From positions 124,001-188,000 of the forward strand of contig JAIXSK010000016.1 of NCBI GenBank assembly GCA_027484725.1: DNA of 64,000 nt. Direction: 5' to 3'. The notes below the pieces were generated by a model, which saw nothing but the letters and a program-made list of their open reading frames with translations, was not told where the DNA came from and did not search any database. A program made the translations under genes and the position numbers. Source of the DNA: Flavobacterium sp. GTDB taxonomy: Bacteria > Bacteroidota > Bacteroidia > Flavobacteriales > Flavobacteriaceae. Below, piece by piece: positions 45,063 to 53,664 of the stretch (position 1 is its first letter; each line of letters opens with the position of its first letter).

Positions 45063-46553
45063 ATGCAACTCTTTGAAAATTTGTTTCAGGTTCTCACGCG
45101 CTTCAGTGATCGAAATGCTTTTATGATCAATGAAGTTTTTTTCACTTATTCAGAACTGTATAAAACAGTTGCTCGTATTAGAGAAGCCATTGTTCTGACA
45201 ACATCAGAATCTGAAAAAAACATTGGTTTGGTGGCCAATGATGACCTAGAAACCTATGCGGCTATTTTGGCTTTGTGGTTTGAAGGTAAAGCCTATATTC
45301 CGCTAAGTCCTGAGCTTCCGAGAGAGCGCAATGAAAACATTATTGAACAAGCATTCATCAGAACGGTCATAGACTCTTCTACTACTGTTTTGTTTGCAAA
45401 TACCCAAGTCATAGCAACCAAGAATATGCGTTCTGAACTGGCCATGCCGGCCCCAAAAGATACTCCGCAAGATGCTTTGGCATATATACTTTTTACTTCC
45501 GGAACCACCGGACTCCCAAAAGGAGTTCCCATTACTCGAGGCAACATCAGTGGCTTTAATGATTCGTTTTGGGAACTGGGTTTTCAAGTAGATGAGCACG
45601 ATCGTTGTTTGCAAATGTTTGAACTCACCTTTGATATGTCGGTGATGTCGTATTTGTTGCCCATGGTCAAAGGCGCTTGCATCTATACGATTCCCAAAGA
45701 CAAAATCAAATACAGCTATATTTTTGAGTTGATGGAAGACCAGCTACTTACCTTTGCAGCTTTGGTTCCATCGGTGATTCATTTGCTCAGGCCTTACTTT
45801 GACGAAATTGATTTACCACAAATGAAGTACAGTTTATTTGCTGGAGAAGCGCTTCCGCTAGATGTGACTCAAGAGTGGGGCAGATGTTTGCCCAATGCTC
45901 AAATTGTCAACATGTACGGACCCACTGAAGATACAATTGTTTGTACGCACTATACTTATCAAAGAGATCAAGAAAATAAATGCTCCAACGGGGTGCTCTC
46001 AATTGGTCGCGCCATGCCCTACAACAGTCAAATCATTATTGATGATGACAACAATATACTGCCGGCCGGGCAAACCGGTCAGTTGTGTTTGGGCGGAATT
46101 CAGCTCACTCCGGGCTATTGGAACAACGATGAGAAGAACAAAGAAGCCTTTTTTTATACAGCATACAACGGAAAAACCGAGCGTTTCTACAAAACCGGAG
46201 ATTTGTGTAAAATGGATGAGCAAGGTGATATCTTATACTTAGGACGTATTGATTTTCAAGCAAAAATTCAAGGCTTTAGAGTTGAATTGTCTGAAATTGA
46301 GTTTCATGTCAAAACGTATCTCGAAAAAATTAATGCGGTAGCGGTTACCCTTACAGATGCGGTTGGAAATACTGAATTGGGGATGGTCATCGAATCAAAA
46401 CCGTTTGATTTGGCCGGGCTCAATCAGTATATGAAAGACAAAATGCCCTGGTATATGGTTCCGAAATGGATACAGTTTGTAGAAGTGTTTCCGCTGAACA
46501 GCAACGGAAAAATTGATCGAAAAAAACTGCAACAAGAATTTAAAAGGGCTTAA
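45063..46553 (+). CDS. Amino-acid/acyl adenylating enzyme (DltA-like A domain)
   Basis: A 496-residue ANL-superfamily protein with all core motifs: ILFTSGTTGLPKGVPIT (A3, about 140), MYGPTEDT (A5, about 283), YKTGDLCKMDEQGDI (A7, about 377), GRIDFQAKIQGFRVEL (A8) and NSNGKIDRKKL with the A10 Lys near the end. The length and stand-alone form fit DltA, which activates D-alanine and loads it on DltC. The four genes that follow (GNAT, carrier protein, MBOAT, SGNH) make a Dlt-like set. The amino or hydroxy acid activated is not predictable here. Confidence 0.87.
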   Translation: MQLFENLFQVLTRFSDRNAFMINEVFFTYSELYKTVARIREAIVLTTSESEKNIGLVANDDLETYAAILALWFEGKAYIPLSPELPRERNENIIEQAFIRTVIDSSTTVLFANTQVIATKNMRSELAMPAPKDTPQDALAYILFTSGTTGLPKGVPITRGNISGFNDSFWELGFQVDEHDRCLQMFELTFDMSVMSYLLPMVKGACIYTIPKDKIKYSYIFELMEDQLLTFAALVPSVIHLLRPYFDEIDLPQMKYSLFAGEALPLDVTQEWGRCLPNAQIVNMYGPTEDTIVCTHYTYQRDQENKCSNGVLSIGRAMPYNSQIIIDDDNNILPAGQTGQLCLGGIQLTPGYWNNDEKNKEAFFYTAYNGKTERFYKTGDLCKMDEQGDILYLGRIDFQAKIQGFRVELSEIEFHVKTYLEKINAVAVTLTDAVGNTELGMVIESKPFDLAGLNQYMKDKMPWYMVPKWIQFVEVFPLNSNGKIDRKKLQQEFKRA

Positions 46554-46554
46554 A

Positions 46555-47217
46555 ATGAGCGATTATATACTGCGTCAGGCTACTGAAAATGACATTCCGT
46601 TTTTGACCGAAGTGGTAGTTCAAGCTGAAAAAAGCAATTCAGATAAACTCAGATATTCCACCCTTTTTAATATCTCTGAAGAAAAAGCCCGTGCACACAT
46701 AACTTCAATGTTTGAAGAAGAAATCTCAGGTTGCGAGTTTAGTTTTGACGCTTTTGTAGTTGCTGAATTTGAAGGTGTGCCCGTAGCCGCTTTTGGTGCT
46801 TGGATTGAAGGGGTTGACGATGAAAATCCGTCGGCTATTTTAAAATCAAATTTAATTGGATATACCTTTGGACGTGAAGCCATTGAAGCACTCAAAACCA
46901 AAGCACATTTGCTCAAAGACGTCATCACAGATAGAACACCCAAGACGCTTCAGTTTGAATATTTGTATGTTTCAGAGCAACATCGCGGAAAAAACCTCAG
47001 CAATTTAATCATACAAAAGCTTGAACAAATGGCCCAAGAGCGATATCCTGAATTAAAAAAAGCACAAATTCAACTCTACGGAAACAACATGGGCGCCATT
47101 AAAGTATACCAAAGAAACGGCTTTACAATTGCCCAAACTTACAAAAGTAATCAACCAGAAATATTGAATTACTTGCCCCACAATGAAAAAATAATCATGG
47201 AAAAAACTTATAAATAA
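46555..47217 (+). CDS. GNAT family N-acetyltransferase
   Basis: A 220-residue acetyltransferase. YILRQATENDIPFLTEVV opens the fold, LQFEYLYVSEQHRGKNLSNLII is the acetyl-CoA-binding motif A (QHRGKN) and YGNNMGAIKVYQRNGF motif B. It lies between the adenylating enzyme and the carrier protein, so it might acetylate the activated amino acid before transfer (inference). The ATG at 46555 is one base after the previous stop. Confidence 0.85.
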   Translation: MSDYILRQATENDIPFLTEVVVQAEKSNSDKLRYSTLFNISEEKARAHITSMFEEEISGCEFSFDAFVVAEFEGVPVAAFGAWIEGVDDENPSAILKSNLIGYTFGREAIEALKTKAHLLKDVITDRTPKTLQFEYLYVSEQHRGKNLSNLIIQKLEQMAQERYPELKKAQIQLYGNNMGAIKVYQRNGFTIAQTYKSNQPEILNYLPHNEKIIMEKTYK

Positions 47218-47220
47218 TTA

Positions 47221-47463
47221 ATGATGACTAGAAACGAAATTTTAAGCGAAATCAAAAAAATATTGATCAGTGTGCTCAACCACGAAAATTTTGAAATGAA
47301 CGAATCGCTTACAGCTACTGACGTAGATGGATGGGATTCACTCACACATATGATGATTATTTCAGAAGTTGAAAAAAGATTCAGCATTACTTTTAAACTC
47401 AAAGAACTCAACAAAATGCGCCATATGGGCGATATGATTGATTTGGTCGAGTCAAAGCTCTAA
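47221..47463 (+). CDS. Acyl/peptidyl carrier protein (DltC-like position)
   Basis: An 80-residue carrier protein with four-helix pattern. The phosphopantetheine attachment Ser is Ser40 in DVDGWDSLTHMMII. FSITFKLKELNKMRHMGDMIDLV forms the later helices. It presumably receives the group activated by the protein encoded at 45063 and passes it to the MBOAT. One base separates it from the MBOAT gene. Confidence 0.9.
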   Translation: MMTRNEILSEIKKILISVLNHENFEMNESLTATDVDGWDSLTHMMIISEVEKRFSITFKLKELNKMRHMGDMIDLVESKL

Positions 47464-47464
47464 G

Positions 47465-48898
47465 ATGATTTTTACTTCACTCAACTTTTTGTTGTTTTTT
47501 CCGGTATTGGTCGTACTGTATTATGTTACGCCCATCAACACAAGAAGATATATATTGCTCTTGGCCAGTATATTATTCTATCTCAACATTAGTCCGTTGT
47601 ATTTGCTCTTGCTCATGGGGGTCTGTACATCTACTTATGCGTTTACCCGGGCAATAGCCAAGACCGAAGATGAGAATAAAAAACAATGGTATAAAACAGG
47701 CAACATAATATTGATATTATTGCCACTGCTTTTTTTTAAATATTTCAGCGCCATCAACAACGGTTTACTTGAAATCTTGACCCAAAACGGATTGCGTTGG
47801 CCTTTGCCTAAACTCGAGTATTTATTGCCGGTCGGGATTTCTTATTACACCTTTGTAGCTATTGGTTACACAATTGACGTTTATAATGAAGAGGTTGAAG
47901 CCGAAAAAGATTTTGGCATTGTTGCCTTATTTGTTTCTTTTTTTCCGCTGATTCTTTCAGGGCCTATTGAGCGAGCCGGAAACATGATTCCACAATTTAA
48001 AAAATTACCGGAACTCAATTACAGCAATATCACAGCAGGACTCAAACTCATGCTTTGGGGTTTTTTTATGAAATTGGTGGTTGCCGATCGTTTGGGCATT
48101 TATGTCAATATGGTTTTCAACAACGTACCCAACCACAACGGAGTAACTTTGTTTTTGGCTTCATGTTTATATCCGTTTCAGGTTTATAATGATTTGGGCG
48201 GATATTCACTCATTGCCATCGGAACGGCAAAAGCCATGGGCATTGACGTAATACACAATTTCAAACGACCTTTTCTGGCAACTTCTATGGCCGAATTGTG
48301 GCGCAGATGGCATATATCACTCATTACTTGGATGACCGATTATGTATATACTCCGTTGGCGTTTTCATTCAGAAAATTCAAATTGCAAGGAACCATTATG
48401 GCGCTTTTCCTGACATTTTTAATCAGCGGAATTTGGCATGGCGCAACTTGGACTTTTGTGGCTTGGGGTGTTATTCAAGGTATTTATTTGAGTATTGAAG
48501 CTTTAACGCAAAAACAAAAAACGGCTTTTGAACAGAAATACAATTTAAAAAGTAACTGGATTTATCTCATTTTCAGTATGCTCACGACGTATTTTTTATT
48601 CACCATTTCACAGATTTTTGCTGGTTCAGCCAATGTTCCGACCGCTTTGTTGGTATTTAAAAAGATAGCCACACAACACGGAATGCCCTACCTTGATTTA
48701 ACTACCTTGTTTTTTGCCTTATTTGGTTTGGCGGTAGTTTTGGCCAAAGATATCAGTGAAGAGTTTTTTCAAAATAAATTTGGATTGCTCAGCAGTTCGT
48801 CTTTTGCAGTTCGTTGTACCGGTTATTTACTGCTTGCTTTTTCAATTATTTTGTTTGGTGTTTTTACCGGAGGTTCATTTATTTACTTTCAATTTTAA
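47465..48898 (+). CDS. MBOAT family O-acyltransferase (DltB/AlgI-like)
   Basis: A 477-residue polytopic membrane protein with YLLPVGISYYTFVAIGYTIDVY, FFPLILSGPIERAGNMIPQ, LWRRWHISLITWMTDYVY and the catalytic His in ISGIWHGATWTFVAWG. It is paralogous to the protein encoded at 13118. In Dlt systems DltB moves the activated group from the carrier protein across the membrane. Here it is the likely acyl exporter for polysaccharide modification. Confidence 0.92.
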   Translation: MIFTSLNFLLFFPVLVVLYYVTPINTRRYILLLASILFYLNISPLYLLLLMGVCTSTYAFTRAIAKTEDENKKQWYKTGNIILILLPLLFFKYFSAINNGLLEILTQNGLRWPLPKLEYLLPVGISYYTFVAIGYTIDVYNEEVEAEKDFGIVALFVSFFPLILSGPIERAGNMIPQFKKLPELNYSNITAGLKLMLWGFFMKLVVADRLGIYVNMVFNNVPNHNGVTLFLASCLYPFQVYNDLGGYSLIAIGTAKAMGIDVIHNFKRPFLATSMAELWRRWHISLITWMTDYVYTPLAFSFRKFKLQGTIMALFLTFLISGIWHGATWTFVAWGVIQGIYLSIEALTQKQKTAFEQKYNLKSNWIYLIFSMLTTYFLFTISQIFAGSANVPTALLVFKKIATQHGMPYLDLTTLFFALFGLAVVLAKDISEEFFQNKFGLLSSSSFAVRCTGYLLLAFSIILFGVFTGGSFIYFQF

Positions 48899-48901
48899 CG
48901 T

Positions 48902-49807
48902 ATGAAATTTACCGCTTGGTTCAAAAAAATACTGCTGTTTTTGGTTTTGTTTTTTGCCATTGATTATGCTATTTCAGAGGTATTGCTCAACGGATTAAAC
49001 AAATATTTCGGATTGCATACCCAATCAGATATGTTTATCAACGGCTCTTCAATGTCTATGTCGGGTTTTGACAAAACCAATCTTGAAAAAATACTCCACA
49101 AAAAGATATCGTTTTACACCCGAACCGGTGTTTCATTGCAAGACAGAAGCGCTATGTTACATCATTATTTTGACGCTGCTACCCAAAAAACGGATATTGC
49201 TATTTTTGAAGTCAACCCGCTGTTGTTTTCAAAAAAATTTACTTCGGCCAATGTTTACATGCTTTTCTTGCCGTTTATTGATGAGCCCAGCATGGCCCAA
49301 TTTATTAGCGCAAACACCGATACAAAAGAATTTTGGGTGCGCAAACTCATCAGATGTTCGCGATACAATTCCGATATGATTGCCTTGGCTATGAAAGGTT
49401 ATACCGGAAATTACAAAAACCAAAAAAATCTGACTTTAGACGTCAACGCTCTAGAGGGCATGAAAAGCGAACAAAATTCTGTTCAAGTAGAGCTCAATCC
49501 GCAAAAAATAGAATTGTTCAAATCATCTCTGGCTTTGATGCAAAAGCATTGCAATAAAATTATTTTGGTCAACATGCCCATTTTCTCCACCAAACTCAAA
49601 ACTTTCAAAACACAAGAATATCAGGCTTATTTAAATTTGGTTCAGCAATCGGCAGATGCTTCCAAGAACATCTATTTTTTAGATTTAAGTCAACCCCATA
49701 TTGACGAACAAGCATCTTATTTTTCAGATCCGCTGCATTTGAATTCATCAGGGCAAGAACAAATTACTGCGGCTATGACTCAATTTTTATCTGCGCACAA
49801 ATTCTAA
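48902..49807 (+). CDS. Membrane-anchored SGNH/DltD-like protein
   Basis: A 301-residue protein with an N-terminal anchor (about residues 8-25, ILLFLVLFFAIDYAIS). The extracytoplasmic SGNH-like domain has FINGSSMSMSGFD (block I with nucleophile-type Ser) and, near the end, DPLHLNSSG (the DxxH block), so the catalytic Ser-Asp-His set appears complete. Four bases after the MBOAT gene. By analogy to DltD/AlgJ it may complete transfer to the polymer or edit the carrier. Confidence 0.8.
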   Translation: MKFTAWFKKILLFLVLFFAIDYAISEVLLNGLNKYFGLHTQSDMFINGSSMSMSGFDKTNLEKILHKKISFYTRTGVSLQDRSAMLHHYFDAATQKTDIAIFEVNPLLFSKKFTSANVYMLFLPFIDEPSMAQFISANTDTKEFWVRKLIRCSRYNSDMIALAMKGYTGNYKNQKNLTLDVNALEGMKSEQNSVQVELNPQKIELFKSSLALMQKHCNKIILVNMPIFSTKLKTFKTQEYQAYLNLVQQSADASKNIYFLDLSQPHIDEQASYFSDPLHLNSSGQEQITAAMTQFLSAHKF

Positions 49808-50943
49808 TGCAAACAATTAAGCGCCTATTATCAGATCATTTGGTCAACCTATCGGGACAGACCACGAAACAAAAAATGATTGTGATTGAATCAGATGATT
49901 GGGGCAGCATTCGAATGCCATCGGTAAAAGCATTTGAAACTTTAAAAGCCCAAGGAATTCCGGTAGATAAAAGTCCGTATTGTAGGTATGATAATCTCTG
50001 CTCAACCCAAGATTTAGCAATGTTGTTTGAGGTTTTGCGCAGGCATCGAGACCATTTGGGGAATCACCCCATCATCACCGCCAATGTGGTTGTAGCAAAT
50101 CCGGATTTTGAAAAAATAAAAGCGTCAAATTATCATCAATACCATTTTGAAACCATCGATAAGACATTTGAGCGCTGTTTTCCGAACAACAATCCGATGA
50201 AGCTATGGAAAATAGGTACAGGCGAAAAACTTTTTTTACCTCAATTTCACGGACGCGAACATGTAAATGTACCGTTTTGGCTAGATAAATTACAAAAGGG
50301 CGATGCGGTTTTTGTTCAAGCTTTTGAGCAAAATTGTTCCGGAATCAGTACCGATGTTTATCATAAATATCCCAAAAGTGTACAAGCCAGTTTTGACTAT
50401 GATGACCTAAATGAGCTTGAATTTATGCGTGCTTCTGTTGCCGAAGGATTGCAGATTTTTGAACAATTGTTTGGGTTTCGTTCTAAATCGTTTATTCCGA
50501 ATAATTACATTTGGCCTTCAGAACTTGATGCTACTCTGACCCAAAACGGAGTGGAAATCATGCAAGGATTCAAATATCAATTATTGCCCAAACCACTGGG
50601 GCAAAGCAAAAGAATCATGCAGCGCAGAAAACACGGACAAACCATCAACGGGCTCTTACAAACCGTGCGCAATGTTCAGTTTGAGCCTAGTTTAATGCCA
50701 AAGCATCAAAAAAACTCAGTAGTTGCACATACTTTAAATCAAATAGCCACTTCTTTTTTGTGGAAAAAACCGGCCGTTATTACAGCTCATCGCATTAATT
50801 TTTGCGGTTCTTTGCAGACAAGTAATCGCGATGAGAATTTATTTTTTTTAGACCAGCTATTATCAGAAATCACCCAACGTTGGCCTGATGTGGTTTTTAC
50901 AGACACCGTATCATTGGCTCAAACCCTAAATAAAAACACATGA
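49807..50943 (+). CDS. Polysaccharide deacetylase-like protein (first paralogue)
   Basis: A 378-residue protein, probably cytoplasmic since no signal peptide is seen. MIVIESDDWGSIRMPS resembles the Asp-Asp start of NodB-like deacetylases, QFHGREHVNVPFWLDKLQ has a possible metal/catalytic His pair, and ITAHRINFCG has a further conserved His. The same three blocks occur in the protein encoded at 59645. Automatic annotation may call such proteins polysaccharide (de)acetylase; the true substrate is unknown. It overlaps both neighbours (one and four bases). Confidence 0.65.
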   Translation: MQTIKRLLSDHLVNLSGQTTKQKMIVIESDDWGSIRMPSVKAFETLKAQGIPVDKSPYCRYDNLCSTQDLAMLFEVLRRHRDHLGNHPIITANVVVANPDFEKIKASNYHQYHFETIDKTFERCFPNNNPMKLWKIGTGEKLFLPQFHGREHVNVPFWLDKLQKGDAVFVQAFEQNCSGISTDVYHKYPKSVQASFDYDDLNELEFMRASVAEGLQIFEQLFGFRSKSFIPNNYIWPSELDATLTQNGVEIMQGFKYQLLPKPLGQSKRIMQRRKHGQTINGLLQTVRNVQFEPSLMPKHQKNSVVAHTLNQIATSFLWKKPAVITAHRINFCGSLQTSNRDENLFFLDQLLSEITQRWPDVVFTDTVSLAQTLNKNT

Positions 50944-52034
50944 GATTCATTAACAAGTATCTTAGAAATTTGGCTCCTTACAAAGTAGCATCGCATAAAA
51001 TTTGGGATGTTTCACCCGCAGAGCGCAAAGACATTTTAAAACTCGATTGGAACGAAGCGACCATTCCGCCATCGCCTAAAGTAAAAGAACGATTGCAAGA
51101 ATTGGTTACCCAAGACGATATTTATTACTTATATCCGTCTACCAACAACAAAAAACTGATGACGCTTTTGGCCGATTATTGTTCATTGCCAGAAGAAAAC
51201 GTTCAGTATTTTGCCAGTTCCGATTCGTTGCACGAATATTTGGTGCGCATGTATGTGGGCGTGGGGGATCCGATTTTGATTTTGTCACCATCCTATGACA
51301 ATTTCAGATTAACCTGCGAATCACAAGGTGCGCAAATTTACTACCACGATTACGAACCTGACTTTTCTTTTGACGGTGCGGCTTTTCGCAAATCAATCGA
51401 ATCAATTACGCCGTCGTTGGTCTACATTTGTACGCCCAATAATCCGTCGGGAAATGTCATTGAGAAAGAATACATTGTTGATCTGTTGCAATCATTTCCG
51501 GACACGATTTTCTTGATTGACGAAGCTTATTACGAGTTTTACGGACATTCAATGAGCAATTTTGTGCTGATTCATCAAAATTTATTTGTAACCAGAACTT
51601 TTTCAAAAGCTTTTGGATTGGCCAATTTCCGGGCGGGTTATTTGATTTCAAACGCTGAGAACATCGCCCAAATTTCAAAAATCAGAAACCCTAAAAACTT
51701 TACCACTTTTACCCAAGAGGCCGTTATTGCAGTGCTTTCAGATGTTGCATACATGCAGGCTTACGCGCAAGAGGTGGTGGCTACGCGCGGTTATTTTGAA
51801 ACCGAAGTCAGTCAGTTGAGCATTGTCAAACACGTTTATCCGAGTCAAGGCAATTTTCTGTTGATTGAGTTTGTAGATTTTGATACCAAAATGAATGTGT
51901 TCAACACGCTGAGCGATCACAATATTTTTGTGCGCAACTTAATGCACAACAAGCTTTTGACCAATGCACTGCGCATTACCATCGGAACCAAAGCCCAAAT
52001 GGAGCGCGTGTTAAACGTCATCAAATCAGTTTAA
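50940..52034 (+). CDS. HisC-like class I/II aminotransferase
   Basis: A 364-residue fold-type I PLP enzyme. It has KLDWNEATIPPSPKVKERL (N-terminal HisC/CobD-like segment), YICTPNNPSGNVI, FLIDEAYYEFYG and the PLP-Lys in TRTFSKAFGLANFRAGY. In this setting histidine synthesis is unlikely: no other his gene is near. Threonine-phosphate decarboxylases and other phospho-amino acid enzymes belong to the same group. Together with the HAD protein that follows it may provide an amino compound for decorating the polymer (inference). Confidence 0.82.
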   Translation: MRFINKYLRNLAPYKVASHKIWDVSPAERKDILKLDWNEATIPPSPKVKERLQELVTQDDIYYLYPSTNNKKLMTLLADYCSLPEENVQYFASSDSLHEYLVRMYVGVGDPILILSPSYDNFRLTCESQGAQIYYHDYEPDFSFDGAAFRKSIESITPSLVYICTPNNPSGNVIEKEYIVDLLQSFPDTIFLIDEAYYEFYGHSMSNFVLIHQNLFVTRTFSKAFGLANFRAGYLISNAENIAQISKIRNPKNFTTFTQEAVIAVLSDVAYMQAYAQEVVATRGYFETEVSQLSIVKHVYPSQGNFLLIEFVDFDTKMNVFNTLSDHNIFVRNLMHNKLLTNALRITIGTKAQMERVLNVIKSV

Positions 52035-52040
52035 TACACC

Positions 52041-52709
52041 ATGAAACTCGTCATTTTTGACTTTTGCGAAACCTTGGTCAACTTTCAGACCGCCGATGTT
52101 TTTGTAGATTATGTTTTGCAACAAAGCGGCCGCGGCAAAAGCAAAGTCATCAGAATGCTGAGTTCGGTTTTGTATCGTATGCGACTCATAGCCGTGGCCA
52201 ATAAATTTTTTCCGGGTTTAAATTTGTCTAAAAGACTTCATTTGTATCAATTGCGCGGGCTTTCAACACAAGAAATGCAGCTTTGGAGTCAAAATTTTGT
52301 TGCTGAAAAAATTCGCCCAAACCTGATTCCCGAGCTTATGAACAAGCTTAAAGAACATCAACAAGCCGGCGATTTTGTGGTGCTTATTTCTGGCGGATAT
52401 GAAGATTATCTTAACGAATTTGCCCAACAAGAAAATATTCCGGTAGTGATGGGCACCAAAATAGAACGCAAAAGCAATCGTCTGACCGGTTTTTTTGATG
52501 GCACTGATTGCTTACGACAAGAAAAAGTCAATCGATTAAAAGATTGGCTGTCAAATCAAAATCAATTATTTGGATCGTCTGTTTTGTACAGCGACAGCAT
52601 AACCGATATGCCTTTGTTTGAATGGGTCCATCAACCGATTGTGGTATCTAAAAACAAAAGCCAAACTTGGGCACAACAACACAATTTCACCGAAATCATA
52701 CATACTTGA
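52041..52709 (+). CDS. HAD-IB-like phosphatase with atypical catalytic motif
   Basis: A 222-residue HAD protein. Motif I reads VIFDFCETLV: the nucleophile Asp7 is present but the second Asp of DxD is Cys9. Motif II is VVLISGGYEDYL, motif III involves RQEKVNRL, and motif IV is YSDSITDMPLF. This resembles phosphoserine phosphatase-type members. Six bases after the HisC-like gene, it may dephosphorylate the product or substrate of that enzyme; the missing general acid casts doubt on normal phosphatase chemistry. Confidence 0.75.
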   Translation: MKLVIFDFCETLVNFQTADVFVDYVLQQSGRGKSKVIRMLSSVLYRMRLIAVANKFFPGLNLSKRLHLYQLRGLSTQEMQLWSQNFVAEKIRPNLIPELMNKLKEHQQAGDFVVLISGGYEDYLNEFAQQENIPVVMGTKIERKSNRLTGFFDGTDCLRQEKVNRLKDWLSNQNQLFGSSVLYSDSITDMPLFEWVHQPIVVSKNKSQTWAQQHNFTEIIHT

Positions 52710-52710
52710 T

Positions 52711-53649
52711 ATGGCCAACAAAGATTTGAGATACAAAGGAGATTTAGTTTTTAGCGTGTACAATTTCATCTACAGAATGTACCGAAAACTGCGCTATGAT
52801 TGGGTTGATGACGCCACACATCTCAAGAAATTGTTCAAAGTTCGTCAAGGTTATGAGCTCAATTTAGACGATCCAAAATCGTTGAATGAAAAAATTCAAT
52901 GGCTAAAAATACACGACCGGAAACCTTTGTACACCCAATTGGCTGATAAATATGCAGCGCGTGCATTTGTCAAAGAGTTTTTTGACGAAGAATATTTGAT
53001 TCCGCTTTTGTATACCACAAAAGATTACCGCGATATCCGTCCGGAAAACATGCCCGACGGACATTTTGTGGTCAAAGCCAACCACGATTCGGGCAGTTTT
53101 AAAATCATCCGCGACAAGTCAAAAGTTGATTGGAAAAAACTACAAGCTGATTGCCGTTGGTGGTTATCGGTCAATTATTTTTGGTTTGAAAGAGAATGGT
53201 GTTACAAAAACATTACTCCAAGAATCATCGTTGAGCGATTGCTTGAAACCCATGAAGGTAAAATCCCGAATGATTATAAAATTCACTGCATCAATGGCAA
53301 AGTAGCTTTTATTTATGTTTCAGTAGATCGCGAAGGAACCAACAAACGCAATATTTACGATGCCGACTGGAAACCGCTGCCGTTTACCTGGGCTGCTAAG
53401 GTCAAAGATGCTTCTAAACAACGTGGCGCTGAGATTGATCCGCCTACAAGTTTGGCACAAATGAAACAAATGGCTGAAAAAGTAGCCGCGATGTTTCCGT
53501 ATGTACGCGTTGATTTTTACGATGTAGACGGAAAAATTTACTTTGGTGAAATCACCCAATTTCACGGTGGCGGATTTGATCAAATCAGACCGCTTGAATG
53601 GGATTATCACTGGGGTGAACAAATTGATTTATCAGTTTTAATGAAATAA
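52711..53649 (+). CDS. TupA-like ATP-grasp protein
   Basis: A 312-residue protein with the TupA-like ATP-grasp pattern: DDPKSLNEKIQWLKIHDRKP, YTQLADKYAARAFV, GHFVVKANHDSGSFKIIRDK (nucleotide-binding loop), IIVERLLETHEGKIPNDYKI and VRVDFYDVDGKIYFGEITQF with metal-binding acids. The family is named after TupA of teichuronopeptide synthesis; members are thought to form amide bonds between amino acids and sugar acids. Two uronic-acid pathways in this locus offer carboxyl groups. ATG at 52711 chosen as it follows the previous stop by one base. Confidence 0.83.
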   Translation: MANKDLRYKGDLVFSVYNFIYRMYRKLRYDWVDDATHLKKLFKVRQGYELNLDDPKSLNEKIQWLKIHDRKPLYTQLADKYAARAFVKEFFDEEYLIPLLYTTKDYRDIRPENMPDGHFVVKANHDSGSFKIIRDKSKVDWKKLQADCRWWLSVNYFWFEREWCYKNITPRIIVERLLETHEGKIPNDYKIHCINGKVAFIYVSVDREGTNKRNIYDADWKPLPFTWAAKVKDASKQRGAEIDPPTSLAQMKQMAEKVAAMFPYVRVDFYDVDGKIYFGEITQFHGGGFDQIRPLEWDYHWGEQIDLSVLMK

Positions 53650-53664
53650 GATTAAATTAAGCAC

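Noticed and set aside
50940..52034. True histidinol-phosphate aminotransferase
   Set aside because: The fold is HisC-like, but no other histidine genes are nearby and the gene is embedded in the polysaccharide locus next to a HAD protein.
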